Of a DNA stretch of 64,000 bases, positions 1-7,891 are shown in pieces; positions within the stretch are counted from its first letter, which is position 1, and the number at the start of each line of letters is the position of its first letter. Where the stretch lies: the NCBI GenBank assembly GCA_951812615.1, contig CATOSU010000012.1:45336-109335 (forward strand), written 5' to 3'. Source of the stretch: an uncultured Paracoccaceae bacterium. Its GTDB lineage: Bacteria; Pseudomonadota; Alphaproteobacteria; Rhodobacterales; Rhodobacteraceae. The notes below the pieces were generated by a model that saw only the letters and a list, made by a program, of their open reading frames with translations, was not told the DNA's origin and made no database searches. The position numbers were made by a program, and so were the translations under genes.

Positions 1-2
1 AG

Positions 3-92
3 ATCGAAGCGGGTGGTGCGATCATTCGGGTTCCCTTGGACACGGACGCTGCGCGTGTGGCCGAACTGGCCCGAGTGCTGCAGGCGCAATGA
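3..92 (+). pseudogene. IS66-family accessory protein (TnpA/OrfA-like), C-terminal end
   Basis: The frame enters from the left edge and ends at the TGA at 90-92. The last 29 residues (IEAGGAIIRVPLDTD then AARVAELARVLQ) resemble the C-terminus of the small DNA-binding OrfA of IS66 elements, where a GG-x-IRVP segment precedes a final helix. The next gene starts inside its stop codon (ATGA), as is usual for the IS66 tnpA-tnpB pair. Only this tail is in the window, so intactness cannot be judged. Confidence 0.5.
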
Positions 93-133
93 TCACAGGG
101 CAGTCTGTCAAAGTGCTGCTCGCCACGATGTAA
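89..133 (+). pseudogene. IS66 TnpB N-terminal stub
   Basis: ATG at 89 overlaps the preceding stop. The 14 codons (MITGQSVKVLLATM) match the start of IS66 TnpB proteins, which normally continue with PVDFRKG. Here the frame closes at a TAA inside a new sequence beginning TGTAAGTGCC at 129. The IS66 element was therefore broken, probably by insertion of the IS21-family element that follows. Confidence 0.5.
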
Positions 134-559
134 GTGCCGGATGTAATCTCCCCAAAAGGGGCGTTTGAAATTTCCCCAGTTGGAGCGTTCTGGGCGATTT
201 TTGAACCTCAAATATTCAAAAATCGAACGGGGCGCGGGCCGTTAGGCTCGAAGCTCAAGAAGAAGGAATGAGGCTTCGAGTTAATAGCACTGGGAGAGAT
301 CGTTTTGATCCATGATTTGAAAAGACAGGGGCTGGGTGTCAGCGCGATTGCGCGGCAGACCGGGCTCGACCGTAAGACTGTTCGGAAATATCTGGCGCGG
401 GGACTGGAAGCCCCGGAGTACAAGCCGCGCGCGCCGCGTTCGCGGATCATTGAACCGTATGAGGCGTATTTACAGGGACGTTTAACTTTGTTCCCTGATT
501 TGACGGCCCGGCGTTTGATGCGGGAGATCCGGGAGCGTGGTTACGAGGGCGGATACACG
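129..559 (+). mobile_element. IS21-family element, left end and partial istA
   Basis: Starts with TGTAAGTGCCGGATGTAATC and repeats a TCTCCCCA / TTTCCCCA motif, the multiple terminal binding sites seen at IS21-family ends. It runs through the untranslated leader into istA. The element is cut off near 559, and neither the rest of istA nor istB is present, so it cannot transpose by itself. Confidence 0.6.
305..559 (+). pseudogene. istA: IS21 transposase IstA, N-terminal fragment
   Basis: A TTG start at 305 gives MIHDLKRQGLGVSAIARQTG followed by a typical helix-turn-helix (LDRKTVRKYL) and the conserved PYEAYLQGRL and LMREIRERGYEGGYT segments. Full IstA is about 400-500 aa with a DDE core; only about 85 residues remain. 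After GGYT the frame runs into unrelated sequence, so the catalytic domain is lost. Confidence 0.75.
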
Positions 560-638
560 ATCACAGAAACAATCGCCTTGCTGAGCTGCTGCCTTGGAAT
601 TGCGAATCCAGAAATGCCAGCCGGAATAAGGCCGCCTG

Positions 639-851
639 ATGGGAAGAGACACCCATATCGTGGCGATCGGCCATGTGCCGAAGGTGATCAGAGAAAATCC
701 CGAGCTCCTGGAACAGATTGCCGCCAACTCGGACAACATCGACTACGGCGAGATGATCCATTTCTCCACCGGCCCGGATGAGGGCTTCACCGCCTTCACC
801 GAAAGGGGCGTCGAAAGCCCGAAGGAATTCATGGCCGACGAGCCGCGGTAA
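639..851 (+). CDS. small hypothetical protein
   Basis: A 70-aa frame beginning MGRDTHIVAIGHVPKVIREN with an acidic C-terminal half. No family is recognised with certainty. It lies between the broken istA and a Tn3 transposase remnant, so it may itself be part of a longer gene cut at its 5' end. Coding potential looks reasonable (regular hydrophobic spacing, few rare residues), but no strong ribosome binding site precedes the ATG. Confidence 0.4.
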   Translation: MGRDTHIVAIGHVPKVIRENPELLEQIAANSDNIDYGEMIHFSTGPDEGFTAFTERGVESPKEFMADEPR

Positions 852-853
852 AA

Positions 854-1052
854 ATCGAGCGGTTACATCGCATGGCTGGCCTGAATTTGTTCGCCGCGAT
901 CGTCATCTATTGGACCACAAAATACCTTGGTTACGCCTTCACGGAGTGCCGCCACGAAGGAATGGACTTGTCACTCAAGCTGACCGCATATCTCGCTGCT
1001 CGGATGTGCCCATAAACTACTGACCGGTAAGTACAGGTGGCCTAGAAAGTGA
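854..1052 (+). pseudogene. tnpA: Tn3-family transposase TnpA, C-terminal remnant (frameshifted)
   Basis: The frame through 860-1012 reads RLHRMAGLNLFAAIVIYWTT and KYLGYAFTE, matching the C-terminal region of Tn3-family TnpA (usual form LNLV.AAI..WNT.YL). It stops at 1013, but the adjacent frame continues with [14 protein letters not shown], matching the terminal WxHILLTGEYRW motif, and ends at 1052. So this is a frameshifted tail of a roughly 1000-aa protein. No Tn3 terminal repeat was recognised next to it. It shows that Tn3-family transposases have visited this replicon. Confidence 0.7.
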
Positions 1053-1094
1053 CCACTTCGCCACTTCGCAGGATTCTGCCCTCCTAGTATCAAA

Positions 1095-1244
1095 CCACTG
1101 ATAGATGTGATCGACCCGGTCGGTGTTGAACAGCGATGCCCGGCGCTTGATGCCATGCACCTCATAGCCTTTTTCCAGCAGGAATTCGGCCAGATAGGAC
1201 CCGTCCTGTCCGGTCACACCGGTGATAAGCGCGCGTTTCGTCAT
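1095..1244 (-). pseudogene. gmd: GDP-mannose 4,6-dehydratase, N-terminal fragment
   Basis: Starting at 1244 the protein reads [20 protein letters not shown] and then [16 protein letters not shown] and [11 protein letters not shown]. This is the Rossmann start of GMD with the TGxxGQDG nucleotide-binding motif. Homology stops after about 50 residues and the frame runs into the Tn3 remnant. GMD makes GDP-4-keto-6-deoxymannose, the substrate of the Fcl enzyme at 2753, so the GDP-fucose route is broken at this copy. Confidence 0.8.
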
Positions 1245-1342
1245 GGGTCCAGGCCTCCGAGGCTGCGTTGTGGTTTTCCACGGGGATAGCATTGCTCTGG
1301 CCACGCTGCCAGATGCCCCGGCGCTGACTTGCCGGTACCTGC

Positions 1343-2506
1343 TCAGAAGAACTCCAGATCCGGATTGCCCAGACTGGCGACGCCCGTCAACTCCGACACG
1401 ATCCAGACTTCTGCGATGCCGTTGTCGAAATCCAGCTGTGACGCATAGCCGACATAGAACAGGATCTCATCATCGAACAGAAACCCGGTGTCATCGGCTG
1501 TGGCCAACCCAAGATCGGCGATGCTGTCGGATTCCGTGACGGATCCGGCGAAGTTTTCCGTGTCGAACCGCAGCCGGTCTTCGCCAGCTTCAAAGTCGGT
1601 AATGACATCGCCCTGTCCCGTCAAAACGCCGGTCACGCTCAGCTGATCGCTCATCTTTTGCGAGGCAAGCTCGCTCAAGTCACCATAGTAGAAGCGGTCA
1701 CCGCCGGTGCCGCCGGTCAGAATATCGGCCGCCGCGCCGCCATGGATCAGGTCGTTGCCTGACAAGCCGCTGAGTTCATTGACCAATATGTTCCCGGTGA
1801 GCGCGTCGCCCCAGCTTGACCCGATGATATTCTCTATCCAGCTCAGCACATCGCCTTGTGCGTCCCCGCCGGTGCAAGTCTGATCCAGCGTCGCATAGAC
1901 CGGTGCAGACGATTCAGAATAGGAAACGGTATCGATGCCCTCGCTGCCATGGATGAAATCGGCCCCGGCCCCGCCGACGAGGAAATCGTTGCCGCTGCCA
2001 CCATCGACGTAATCGTCCCCATCCAGCCCGAACAGGAAATTGTCGGCCTTGTCGCCAATCAGGCTGTCGTTGAAATCCGTGCCGACAAGTCCCTCGACAT
2101 TGACCCAGGTGTCGCCTTCCGCCCCGCCAAGAGCCTGACCGCTCAGCAGGTTTATGGTCACCCCTTCGCCTGCATTCCGGTAACTGACCACGTCAAACCC
2201 GCTGCCCCCGTCGAACGCGTCACCGCCGAGCCCGGCAATCAGCAGGTCGCCGCCGTCGCCCCCGGCCATGTCATCGTCGCCGTCTCCTCCGACAAGGATG
2301 TCGCGGCCGGCCTTGCCTTCCAGCGAATCGTCGCCATCTCCGGCCAGCAGGATGTCAGCGGTATCGGTTCCGACGAGTTGATCGTTGTGTCTCGTGCCGA
2401 GGATGGGGGGGGCCGAAATTGCGTCCGACGACTTGAATTCGTCCGTTTCCGCAACGCGGCGCGCCTTCTCAGGCGCGAGAAACAGGGGCTTCCCGAACGC
2501 GCTCAT
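1343..2506 (-). CDS. RTX / hemolysin-type calcium-binding repeat protein
   Basis: 387 aa. Residues about 45-250 hold several glycine- and aspartate-rich nonapeptide repeats of the GGxGxDxUx type ([33 protein letters not shown]), which bind calcium in a parallel beta roll. The C-terminal 100 residues ([16 protein letters not shown] onward) resemble the uncleaved type I secretion signal region. The ATG at 2506 is chosen because GGGAGG lies 10 nt upstream; an in-frame GTG at 2524 overlaps that site. Probably an extracellular surface protein. It contains one cysteine, unusual for RTX proteins. No type I exporter genes are nearby. Confidence 0.85.
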   Translation of the reverse strand: MSAFGKPLFLAPEKARRVAETDEFKSSDAISAPPILGTRHNDQLVGTDTADILLAGDGDDSLEGKAGRDILVGGDGDDDMAGGDGGDLLIAGLGGDAFDGGSGFDVVSYRNAGEGVTINLLSGQALGGAEGDTWVNVEGLVGTDFNDSLIGDKADNFLFGLDGDDYVDGGSGNDFLVGGAGADFIHGSEGIDTVSYSESSAPVYATLDQTCTGGDAQGDVLSWIENIIGSSWGDALTGNILVNELSGLSGNDLIHGGAAADILTGGTGGDRFYYGDLSELASQKMSDQLSVTGVLTGQGDVITDFEAGEDRLRFDTENFAGSVTESDSIADLGLATADDTGFLFDDEILFYVGYASQLDFDNGIAEVWIVSELTGVASLGNPDLEFF

Positions 2507-2752
2507 CTTCGAATTTCCTCCCACGGTTCGTCAGGACCCGGCATGAGATCCGGTCCATGTTTCGCAGCGATACCAGCCGGACAATACCACCAATGCGGTC
2601 ATTGACCAAAGGCGATCGCTCGAATTCGATCCGGGTTCCCTGGGCGCGGGTCCGAATATCTGCTGGACACGGGGCGTCCGACGCTCTTGAAGCGGTCAGA
2701 CGCTTCGCGATATCCGCAAGCAAAAGACGTTGGCAACAGGGTGAGACTGGCC

Positions 2753-3682
2753 ATGACCTACGACCTTTCAGGCAAACGCATCTGGGTGGCCGGCCATCGC
2801 GGTATGGTTGGCGGTGCGGTGGTGCGGCGGCTGGCATCCGAAAACTGTGAGGTGATCACCGCCGGGCGCGATGTTGTCGATCTTGTCGACCAGGCCGCAG
2901 TCAGGGCGTGGCTGGCCGAAGCGAAGCCGGATGTCATCGTCATGGCCGCCGCCAAAGTCGGCGGGATCAAAGCCAATTCCGATTTCCCGGTCGATTTCCT
3001 CTACGAAAACCTGATGATCGAGGCGAACATCGCCCAGGCCGCCCACGAAAACGACGTCGAACGGTTCCTGTTCCTCGGCTCTTCCTGCATCTACCCCAAA
3101 TTCGCGCCCCAGCCGATCCCCGAAGACAGCCTGCTGACCGGCCCGCTGGAGCCCACCAACGAATGGTACGCCATCGCCAAGATCGCCGGCATCAAACTGT
3201 GCCAGGCCTACCGCACCCAGTACGGCCGCGACTGGATCTCGGCCATGCCGACGAATTTGTACGGCCCCGGCGACAATTACGACCTTGAAACCAGCCACGT
3301 CCTGCCGGCCCTGCTGCGCAAGTTCCACGAAGCCAAGAAAAGCGGGGCCAGCGAGGTCGTCGTCTGGGGCTCCGGCACGCCGCTGCGCGAGTTCCTGCAT
3401 TGCGACGACCTGGCCGACGCGCTGGTATTCCTGCTCAAGGAATACTCGGGCTACGACCACGTGAATGTGGGTTCTGGCGTTGAAGTGTCCATCCGGGAGT
3501 TGGCCGAGACCATCGCCCGCGTGGTGGGCTACGAGGCCGACCTGGTGTTCGACAGCACCAAACCCGATGGCACCCCGCGCAAGCTGATGGACAGTTCCCG
3601 GCTGCACGACATGGGCTGGAACAATGCGCGTTCTCTGGAGGACGGGATCGCGGACGCGTATCGTGGGTTTCTTTCAAAATAG
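2753..3682 (+). CDS. fcl: GDP-L-fucose synthase
   Basis: 309 aa extended SDR enzyme that epimerises and reduces GDP-4-keto-6-deoxy-D-mannose to GDP-L-fucose with NADPH. The Rossmann motif [11 protein letters not shown] is at residues 14-24. The SSCIYPK segment and the YxxxK motif (YAIAK) supply the catalytic Ser, Tyr and Lys, and [11 protein letters not shown] is the family's sugar-nucleotide segment. Length is normal. Start at 2753 begins [15 protein letters not shown]. Its usual partner gmd is present only as a stub at 1095-1244 on the opposite strand, so the substrate must come from another gmd or the gene is a relic. Confidence 0.93.
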   Translation: MTYDLSGKRIWVAGHRGMVGGAVVRRLASENCEVITAGRDVVDLVDQAAVRAWLAEAKPDVIVMAAAKVGGIKANSDFPVDFLYENLMIEANIAQAAHENDVERFLFLGSSCIYPKFAPQPIPEDSLLTGPLEPTNEWYAIAKIAGIKLCQAYRTQYGRDWISAMPTNLYGPGDNYDLETSHVLPALLRKFHEAKKSGASEVVVWGSGTPLREFLHCDDLADALVFLLKEYSGYDHVNVGSGVEVSIRELAETIARVVGYEADLVFDSTKPDGTPRKLMDSSRLHDMGWNNARSLEDGIADAYRGFLSK

Positions 3683-3962
3683 CGGAAGCCGACTTTGGGT
3701 CCAATTTCGGCTGTTGAGCATCGCTTTTGATCGCTTTTAGGCTGTGTTGTACGGATCAGGGGGTTGCAGAGTTTGCCTCTTGCCGGACAGGCTGGGATCT
3801 CCACGACCTGTCTGTCGAAGATCCTCGCCATCAGGGACGCTGACCAACGCGACCCCCCTGCCCCTTCCTTTCGGCGTGGCATGACCTGACTGTCGTTGGC
3901 CGGGTCATCAATGGCCTCCTGCCCAAGACCAGCACTGGGCACAAAGCCGCCTTCTCCGTGCT
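3683..3962. other. intergenic, probable mobile-element debris
   Basis: No supportable gene. A GGCTGTGTTGTACGGATCAG segment around 3740 resembles the ends of some insertion sequences, and the next gene is a recombinase tail, so this is likely the broken interior of a mobile element. No promoter or structural RNA was seen. Confidence 0.3.
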
Positions 3963-4226
3963 GTGAAGGCTTATGTGCGCGACGGGTTCCTGCCCGCCGA
4001 GGTCCTAACTCGCGCCGGACGTCGCGAAACCGACGACCGCCTGCCGGCTATCGTCGCTGGCATCACGGGCGCGGACCCAGACATCACGCTCCAAGCGATC
4101 TGTGACCGTCTAGAGGCGATGCGTGAACGGACGCCACGAGGACGTACAAGCTGGCAACCGTCTTCCGTTAAGATGTTGTTCGAACGAGCGGAGCGGCTTG
4201 GATTGCTGGTCAGGCAAACGGATTGA
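3963..4226 (+). pseudogene. serine recombinase-like C-terminal fragment
   Basis: 87 codons from a GTG. The stretch LQAICDRLEAMRERTPRGRT and WQPSSVKMLFERAERLGLL matches the C-terminal helix-turn-helix tail of resolvase/invertase-like recombinases (form: IADRL.....TPRG..W..SSV). The catalytic N-terminal domain with the nucleophilic serine is absent and there is no recognisable upstream continuation, so this is a fragment. Its 3' end overlaps the end of vapC on the other strand by 17 nt. Confidence 0.5.
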
Positions 4227-4605
4227 CGACGCGCAGCCGATTTTCGATGAGCAATCCGTTGTGCATATCCTCGCTCCACAGCGTCGTACACCCAGCGATC
4301 ATCGCGGCAGACACGATCATCGCGTCATAGACCGATAGCTGGTACCTCTCCGCCAACGCGCGACCCACTTGGTGGGTTTGAACCGTCAGGCCCTCGACCG
4401 GGCACAAGGATTTGATACCCTCCAGAAACGCTCCGGTATCCTCCCAACTAAGCCCAGCTTTCCGCCGACAATTGTCCATCGCTTCGTTTAGGACCTGGAC
4501 ACTGATCCGAGGTCCCTGCCCCAGAATTTCCTCTGCCCTTTCAGCCTTTGGACTATCGTCAAGCAGGTAGAGAACAACATTTGTGTCTGCGAATTCAGCG
4601 CTCAT
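4210..4605 (-). CDS. vapC: VapC-type PIN-domain ribonuclease toxin
   Basis: 131 aa. A PIN-domain endoribonuclease toxin. Acidic residues expected for metal binding are visible: D8 in FADTNVVLYLLD, a central glutamate in VLNEAMDN, D94 in YDAMIVSAA, and the later WSEDM segment. Length is typical. The start overlaps the antitoxin gene by 11 nt, the usual translational coupling. Complete by inspection. Confidence 0.88.
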   Translation of the reverse strand: MSAEFADTNVVLYLLDDSPKAERAEEILGQGPRISVQVLNEAMDNCRRKAGLSWEDTGAFLEGIKSLCPVEGLTVQTHQVGRALAERYQLSVYDAMIVSAAMIAGCTTLWSEDMHNGLLIENRLRVVNPFA

Positions 4606-4822
4606 GCGCGGCGTTGCGGCTTAGACGCGCGTCCTTGGGCAGTTTTCCGCGAAACCGCCTTAGCCCTTGCAGGACTTCATCGGCGCGAGGTTGGCGCCTG
4701 ACAAGAATGATTCCATCGTCCTTTACCAGGTCGATCTGGCCGCCTTCCTTCAAGCCGAGTTCCCGCACAAGATCCGCGGGCAGCCGGACGGCAAGGGAGT
4801 TTCCCCATCTGGCAACTTGCAT
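4595..4822 (-). CDS. vapB: VapB/AbrB-type antitoxin
   Basis: 75 aa. The N-terminal half (WGNSLAVRLPADLVRELGLK) is a SpoVT/AbrB (MazE-like) swapped-hairpin DNA-binding domain; the C-terminal half would wrap around VapC. First gene of the two-gene operon. A 26-bp interrupted palindrome ends 18 bp upstream of the start, fitting autoregulation by the VapBC complex. Confidence 0.87.
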   Translation of the reverse strand: MQVARWGNSLAVRLPADLVRELGLKEGGQIDLVKDDGIILVRRQPRADEVLQGLRRFRGKLPKDARLSRNAAHER

Positions 4823-4839
4823 CTTGTCCTCTCAGGCAT

Positions 4840-4865
4840 GGATATACATAAGGTTTTGTATATCC
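4840..4865 (-). promoter_or_regulatory. inverted repeat upstream of vapBC (probable operator)
   Basis: Arms GGATATAC (4840-4847) and GTATATCC (4858-4865) are perfect inverted repeats separated by 10 bp, about one helical turn centre to centre, just upstream of vapB. AbrB-type antitoxin dimers bind such sites in their own promoters. Confidence 0.55.
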
Positions 4866-5044
4866 AAAACCATCAAAAGGCAAGCTTTGGTTCGTCCAAA
4901 GCATTTCTCGCAGCTGCGCACAAAGGCCATTTTGGCTCTCTTCGAAAAGATTTCTACCTGCCCCTCTTTGTGAGATGCGGTGCATTAAAGCGTCCCGTCG
5001 AAAACCTGAATCGTTGGGATTGAACGAAGCCGCTAACGCGGCGT

Positions 5045-5302
5045 TTGGGGTGGGTTTTAGACGGCCCGTCCTTCGCTGCGTATGTCGAAAAGGTGCTGGT
5101 TCCAGAGCTGGCTCCCGGCACTGTGGTCATTCTGGACAACCTCGCCACCCACAAGAACGCCACCGCGGCCATGGCGATGCGGGACGCAGGGTGCTGGTTC
5201 CTCTTCCTGCCGCCCTACAGCCCTGACCTCAATCCCATCGAAATGGCCTTCTCCAAGCTCAAGGGGCCGATGATCATGGCGCTGACGAGGCGGGACGCAG
5301 CA
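5045..5302 (+). pseudogene. IS630-family transposase, internal/C-terminal fragment
   Basis: The frame contains the second and third acidic regions of the IS630/Tc1-mariner DDE core: VVILDNLATHKN and FLPPYSPDLNPIEMAFSKLK. Both ends are missing: the N-terminal HTH and first Asp upstream, and the C-terminal 40 or so residues, which are replaced by an unrelated sequence containing parS-like palindromes. Confidence 0.8.
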
Positions 5303-5308
5303 TAGTGA

Positions 5309-5324
5309 TTCCACAGCTGTGAAC
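5309..5324. other. parS-like palindrome (TTCCACAGCTGTGAAC)
   Basis: A near-perfect palindrome with core CACAGCTGTG. It has the same architecture as the GTTTACAGCTGTAAAC sites at the repABC operon but with C/G in place of T/A at the fourth positions from the ends. In repABC plasmids such palindromes are the RepB-binding centromere (parS), and their sequence differs between compatibility groups. Confidence 0.5.
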
Positions 5325-5353
5325 CGCCTCGATAGCCCTGATTTCGCCGAAGA

Positions 5354-5369
5354 GTTCACAACTGTGAAC
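5354..5369. other. parS-like palindrome (GTTCACAACTGTGAAC)
   Basis: Second palindrome of the variant class, 45 bp from the first, with one central mismatch. In one frame it encodes EFTTVN, the same peptide that the third parS site encodes at the end of repB (10548-10563). This short region could therefore be the tail of a lost repB of a different replicon. Confidence 0.5.
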
Positions 5370-5428
5370 TGCCACTTCAATTCGACTGCTTTAGTCTGCT
5401 CAGCATTCACACCGGGAACGTTACATGG

Positions 5429-5528
5429 CTAGGCCTTGTTGGTGTTCTCGGCCGTCGAAGCCTTCGCATAGTCGAGGGCTGCGTCGACCAGCCGGTCAAG
5501 CGTGCTGGATCCGGCGACATGAGAGGGC
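5429..5528 (-). pseudogene. tyrosine recombinase N-terminal fragment, paralogue of the integrase at 12770-13888
   Basis: On the minus strand it reads HVAGSSTLDRLVDAALDYAK then ASTAENTNKA, nearly the same as residues about 44-74 of the complete integrase (HVAGSGTLDRLVDTARDYAK). Alignment starts and stops abruptly, with about ten substitutions over 90 bp. This is a relic of a second, diverged integrase lying beside the variant parS palindromes. Confidence 0.75.
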
Positions 5529-5612
5529 GGGGTGAATGCTTCCCTGTTCGATTGCGCCTTGGGGGAGCCCATGTCATACTCCTATTTCACACTCATATTC
5601 CGGGGGCGTGAG

Positions 5613-5834
5613 ATGGGACGTGTAAAGGTAAACCTGACTTTGGACGCAGACGTTGCGGAATCAGCGCGGTCGCTCGGGCTGAATATGTCGCGTCTCGCAG
5701 AGGCGGCAATTGTCGAGGCCAGCAAAGCGGAACGAAATCGGCTGTGGCGTGAGCAGAACGCGGGAAACATCGCCTCTTATGCGAAAGAGATCGAACGCGA
5801 AGGCCTGGCGCTTTCCGAATACAGAACCTTCTAA
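5613..5834 (+). CDS. ccdA: CcdA-type antitoxin
   Basis: 73 aa. The N-terminal ribbon-helix-helix (MGRVKVNLTLDADVAESARS, LGLNMSRLAEAA) and the C-terminal WREQNAGNIASYAKEIEREG segment, which in CcdA wraps CcdB, are both present. The start MGRVKVN is preferred over the upstream ATGs because the RHH strand begins there. CcdB follows after 12 nt. Confidence 0.85.
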   Translation: MGRVKVNLTLDADVAESARSLGLNMSRLAEAAIVEASKAERNRLWREQNAGNIASYAKEIEREGLALSEYRTF

Positions 5835-5846
5835 AGGTAAAGCCCG

Positions 5847-6140
5847 ATGGCACAGTTTGAGGTGTACGGCCTGCGGAGCTGCCAGCTGGTTGTCAATCTT
5901 CAGACGGACCTGATCGGCATCGACGCATCCCGTCTGGTGGCGCCGTTGCGGGACCCGGGCAAATATACGAGTTTGCCGGGGCTGACACCCGATGTCGAAT
6001 TTGACGGCAAGGCCTGGATCGTGCGCACGCAGGAGATGGCAGCTGTCGCGGCGTCCGAGTTGGGCACGCCAGTCGGGTCGTTGAGCGCGCACCGTGACGC
6101 CTTGAAGCGTGCGATCGATATTCTGGTCGACGGTGTTTGA
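5847..6140 (+). CDS. ccdB: CcdB-type gyrase-targeting toxin
   Basis: 97 aa, the usual length of CcdB. Begins MAQFEVYGL and retains the conserved VVNLQTDLIG, RLVAPL and C-terminal ALKRAIDILVDG segments. CcdB traps DNA gyrase on DNA; the pair is a plasmid-maintenance module. A AAAGG motif lies 9 nt before the ATG. Appears intact, unlike the related toxin gene at 30042. Confidence 0.85.
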   Translation: MAQFEVYGLRSCQLVVNLQTDLIGIDASRLVAPLRDPGKYTSLPGLTPDVEFDGKAWIVRTQEMAAVAASELGTPVGSLSAHRDALKRAIDILVDGV

Positions 6141-6443
6141 AATCCAGCCTTGGGGTCATTGTATGAAAGTGCCGTTTTCGTCCGGCTGGTTCGAACTTTA
6201 CGGGAACATTCGCGGTTTCAGTCGGATTTCTGGCCTCTGAGAGCCATTCTTGCTCCTCCAGACTTGCGCGTTGCAGATAACGCCCAATTCGAAATGCTTT
6301 TCCTGCGGTTTCGGGAGAACGAAGCCCGGGAAGACCTTAGCGCGTTCGAACGACTACCAGCTCTTTGAGTTCTCGGGTGAAATTCGCATGGAAGGTGATG
6401 GGTGTGGTCAGGCGGCCTCGGCGCTGCGCCCTGCCCTGCCCGG
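6141..6443. other. intergenic without recognisable gene
   Basis: No gene, RNA or repeat is supportable here. The short frames present are mutually overlapping and lack ribosome binding sites or known motifs. Confidence 0.3.
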
Positions 6444-6557
6444 CTAGGATCTGGCGATCAGATAGTCGCAGGCCCGCTGCGCGTCCGCGGCGTGCTTGAA
6501 GATCGCACCCTTGTCCGACCGAAGAACGCGCAACCAGTTGTGGAGGTATCGATGAAC
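6444..6557 (-). pseudogene. ArdC-like (antirestriction/zincin) protein, C-terminal fragment
   Basis: The minus-strand frame ends with VHRYLHNWLRVLRSDKGAIF and KHAADAQRACDYL. This matches the C-terminus of DUF1738/ArdC-type proteins (form: Y...WL.VLK.DKRAIF.AA..AQ.AADYL), encoded on many conjugative plasmids. The ssDNA-binding and HExxH metalloprotease parts are not found upstream; the preceding sequence is in other frames. Confidence 0.5.
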
Positions 6558-6909
6558 GGGGTCCCTCGTGCGACCGCAAGAGTGGCCAATGGAAAGCGCT
6601 CGATCGGCGTGAAACTCGATACGGTGGTCCAACCGAGATGGATGAACGTGCCGCCCTCTCCGCAGATCACATGCGCGGTCGGCAATGTCGCCGCCTGCCT
6701 GAGATAGCCGAGATCACGCAGGACGGTCTCTCGTTCGAGCTGCCGCGCCCGCGCCAACTGGCCGGTTCGGCGCAGTTCCTTGTGTCGCCACCACGAGGCA
6801 GCGGTCGCGCAACACGCGTAAGACACCTGTTTGCATCGGAATGCCCTTCATCCGGAAAGACAGACCGGAACCCGGCTCGGACCCATCTGAGGGACGCCAA
6901 GCCGAGAAG

Positions 6910-7008
6910 ATGGGAAAGCTCGTGAGCGATCCCACAACCCAGAAGCTCATGGGGCTTACGCCCGATCAAAAAGCCAAGTTCAACAAATGGGTGCCCGACT
7001 GCACCTGA
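6910..7008 (+). pseudogene. small ORF or 3' tail of a lost gene
   Basis: 32 codons: MGKLVSDPTTQKLMGLTPDQ then KAKFNKWVPDCT. The upstream frame stays open for a few codons (EGRQAEK), so it may be the tail of a longer truncated gene. A factor-independent terminator follows 28 bp downstream, supporting that it marks the end of a transcription unit. Family not recognised. Confidence 0.3.
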
Positions 7009-7035
7009 CGGCTCCTTCGTGGGAAGGACCAACTG

Positions 7036-7064
7036 GCCCCGCTTCGGCGAGGCTTCTTTTTTTT
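7036..7064 (+). terminator. factor-independent terminator
   Basis: GCCCCGC-TTCG-GCGAGGC forms a seven-pair stem with one mismatch and a tetraloop, followed after TTC by eight T residues (7057-7064). Confidence 0.75.
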
Positions 7065-7263
7065 CCAATGCTTCGCCCGGAACACGGCTTTAAAAAATGT
7101 CCGGCGGCAGGGCAGAAGGCCAAACCCCCTGCCCCGCCGCCGGACCGGCGCGATCCGCGCGGGAGCCCCGCCTGGGCGATGCGTTGTGATGAGATGCTGA
7201 CCAAGCCGCGGACTGCTGAATGACGTTCCAAGCTCAAAATCTGTACTCGAGAGACTTTGTCGG

Positions 7264-7491
7264 TCATCCTTTGCTGAATAGTTCTTCCAACGCTGCTTTG
7301 GCCGATTCCAAACCCCGCGCGGTCAGAACAAGGGATTTTGCCCGGTTTGCCGGATTTTCGATCAGTCCTTTTTCATTGAGCCGGTCAGTGATCTCCCAAT
7401 CGATCCCCTTCCAAACTCGCGCATCGTCATGAAGTGTCAGGCTCAGAATGGCCAATGCGGCAGCATCCAGTTTGTCGGTGTCAATGTCCAT
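7264..7491 (-). CDS. DUF6429 family protein
   Basis: 75 aa starting MDIDTDKLDAAALAILSLTL and containing LHDDARVWKGIDWEITDRLNEKG split over two helices, then SLVLTARGLESAKAAL. This matches the small DUF6429 family, common on mobile DNA of Proteobacteria; its function is unknown. The ATG at 7491 is chosen because similarity begins exactly there, although the frame is open further upstream. Confidence 0.75.
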   Translation of the reverse strand: MDIDTDKLDAAALAILSLTLHDDARVWKGIDWEITDRLNEKGLIENPANRAKSLVLTARGLESAKAALEELFSKG

Positions 7492-7891
7492 GGCTTCAAT
7501 CCGTGTGAACCGCAGTATCAGCATTTGAAGGCGTATTCCGACATTGTGCAACGTCACAGTGTTCGGGTCGTGCTTTAAGGCGCCGGTTACTGCGGCGATG
7601 GGTGAGGCGGTCGTTATCACCCGAATCCGGCCATGTATCGACGTCTGCGCCTGCATGATGCGGGGTCGCCGCGATCCTCCTTTGTCCGGTGTTGCATGAC
7701 ATGCTGGTCGCAAGGCCCGACCCGAACCCAAAGGGCGGATGTCAGAATTGTCCCCTGCCCCTTCGGGTCATTCCGCGCGGAACAAAATTCTGGCCCCCTG
7801 CCCTTTTCCGCTGCGCTACTCCTTCGGTGGGTTCAGTTCCAGGTCCTTGCCGGTTGACCATCATTGCAACACCCGAAAAAGGAGCAAAGCA

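Noticed and set aside
1856..2605. 249-aa open frame opposite the RTX gene
   Set aside because: It is a shadow of the repeat-rich RTX sequence: valine/proline-rich, no start site, no known motif, and the minus-strand gene explains the region.
2768..3607. 279-aa open frame opposite fcl
   Set aside because: Antisense shadow with repeating VGG/FGG composition of GC-rich third positions; fcl is clearly the coding strand.
3733..3765. possible common IS end shared with 48960
   Set aside because: GGCTGTGTTGTACGG and GGCTTTGTTGCACAA look alike, but the similarity ends after about 15 bp and no transposase is present to define an element.
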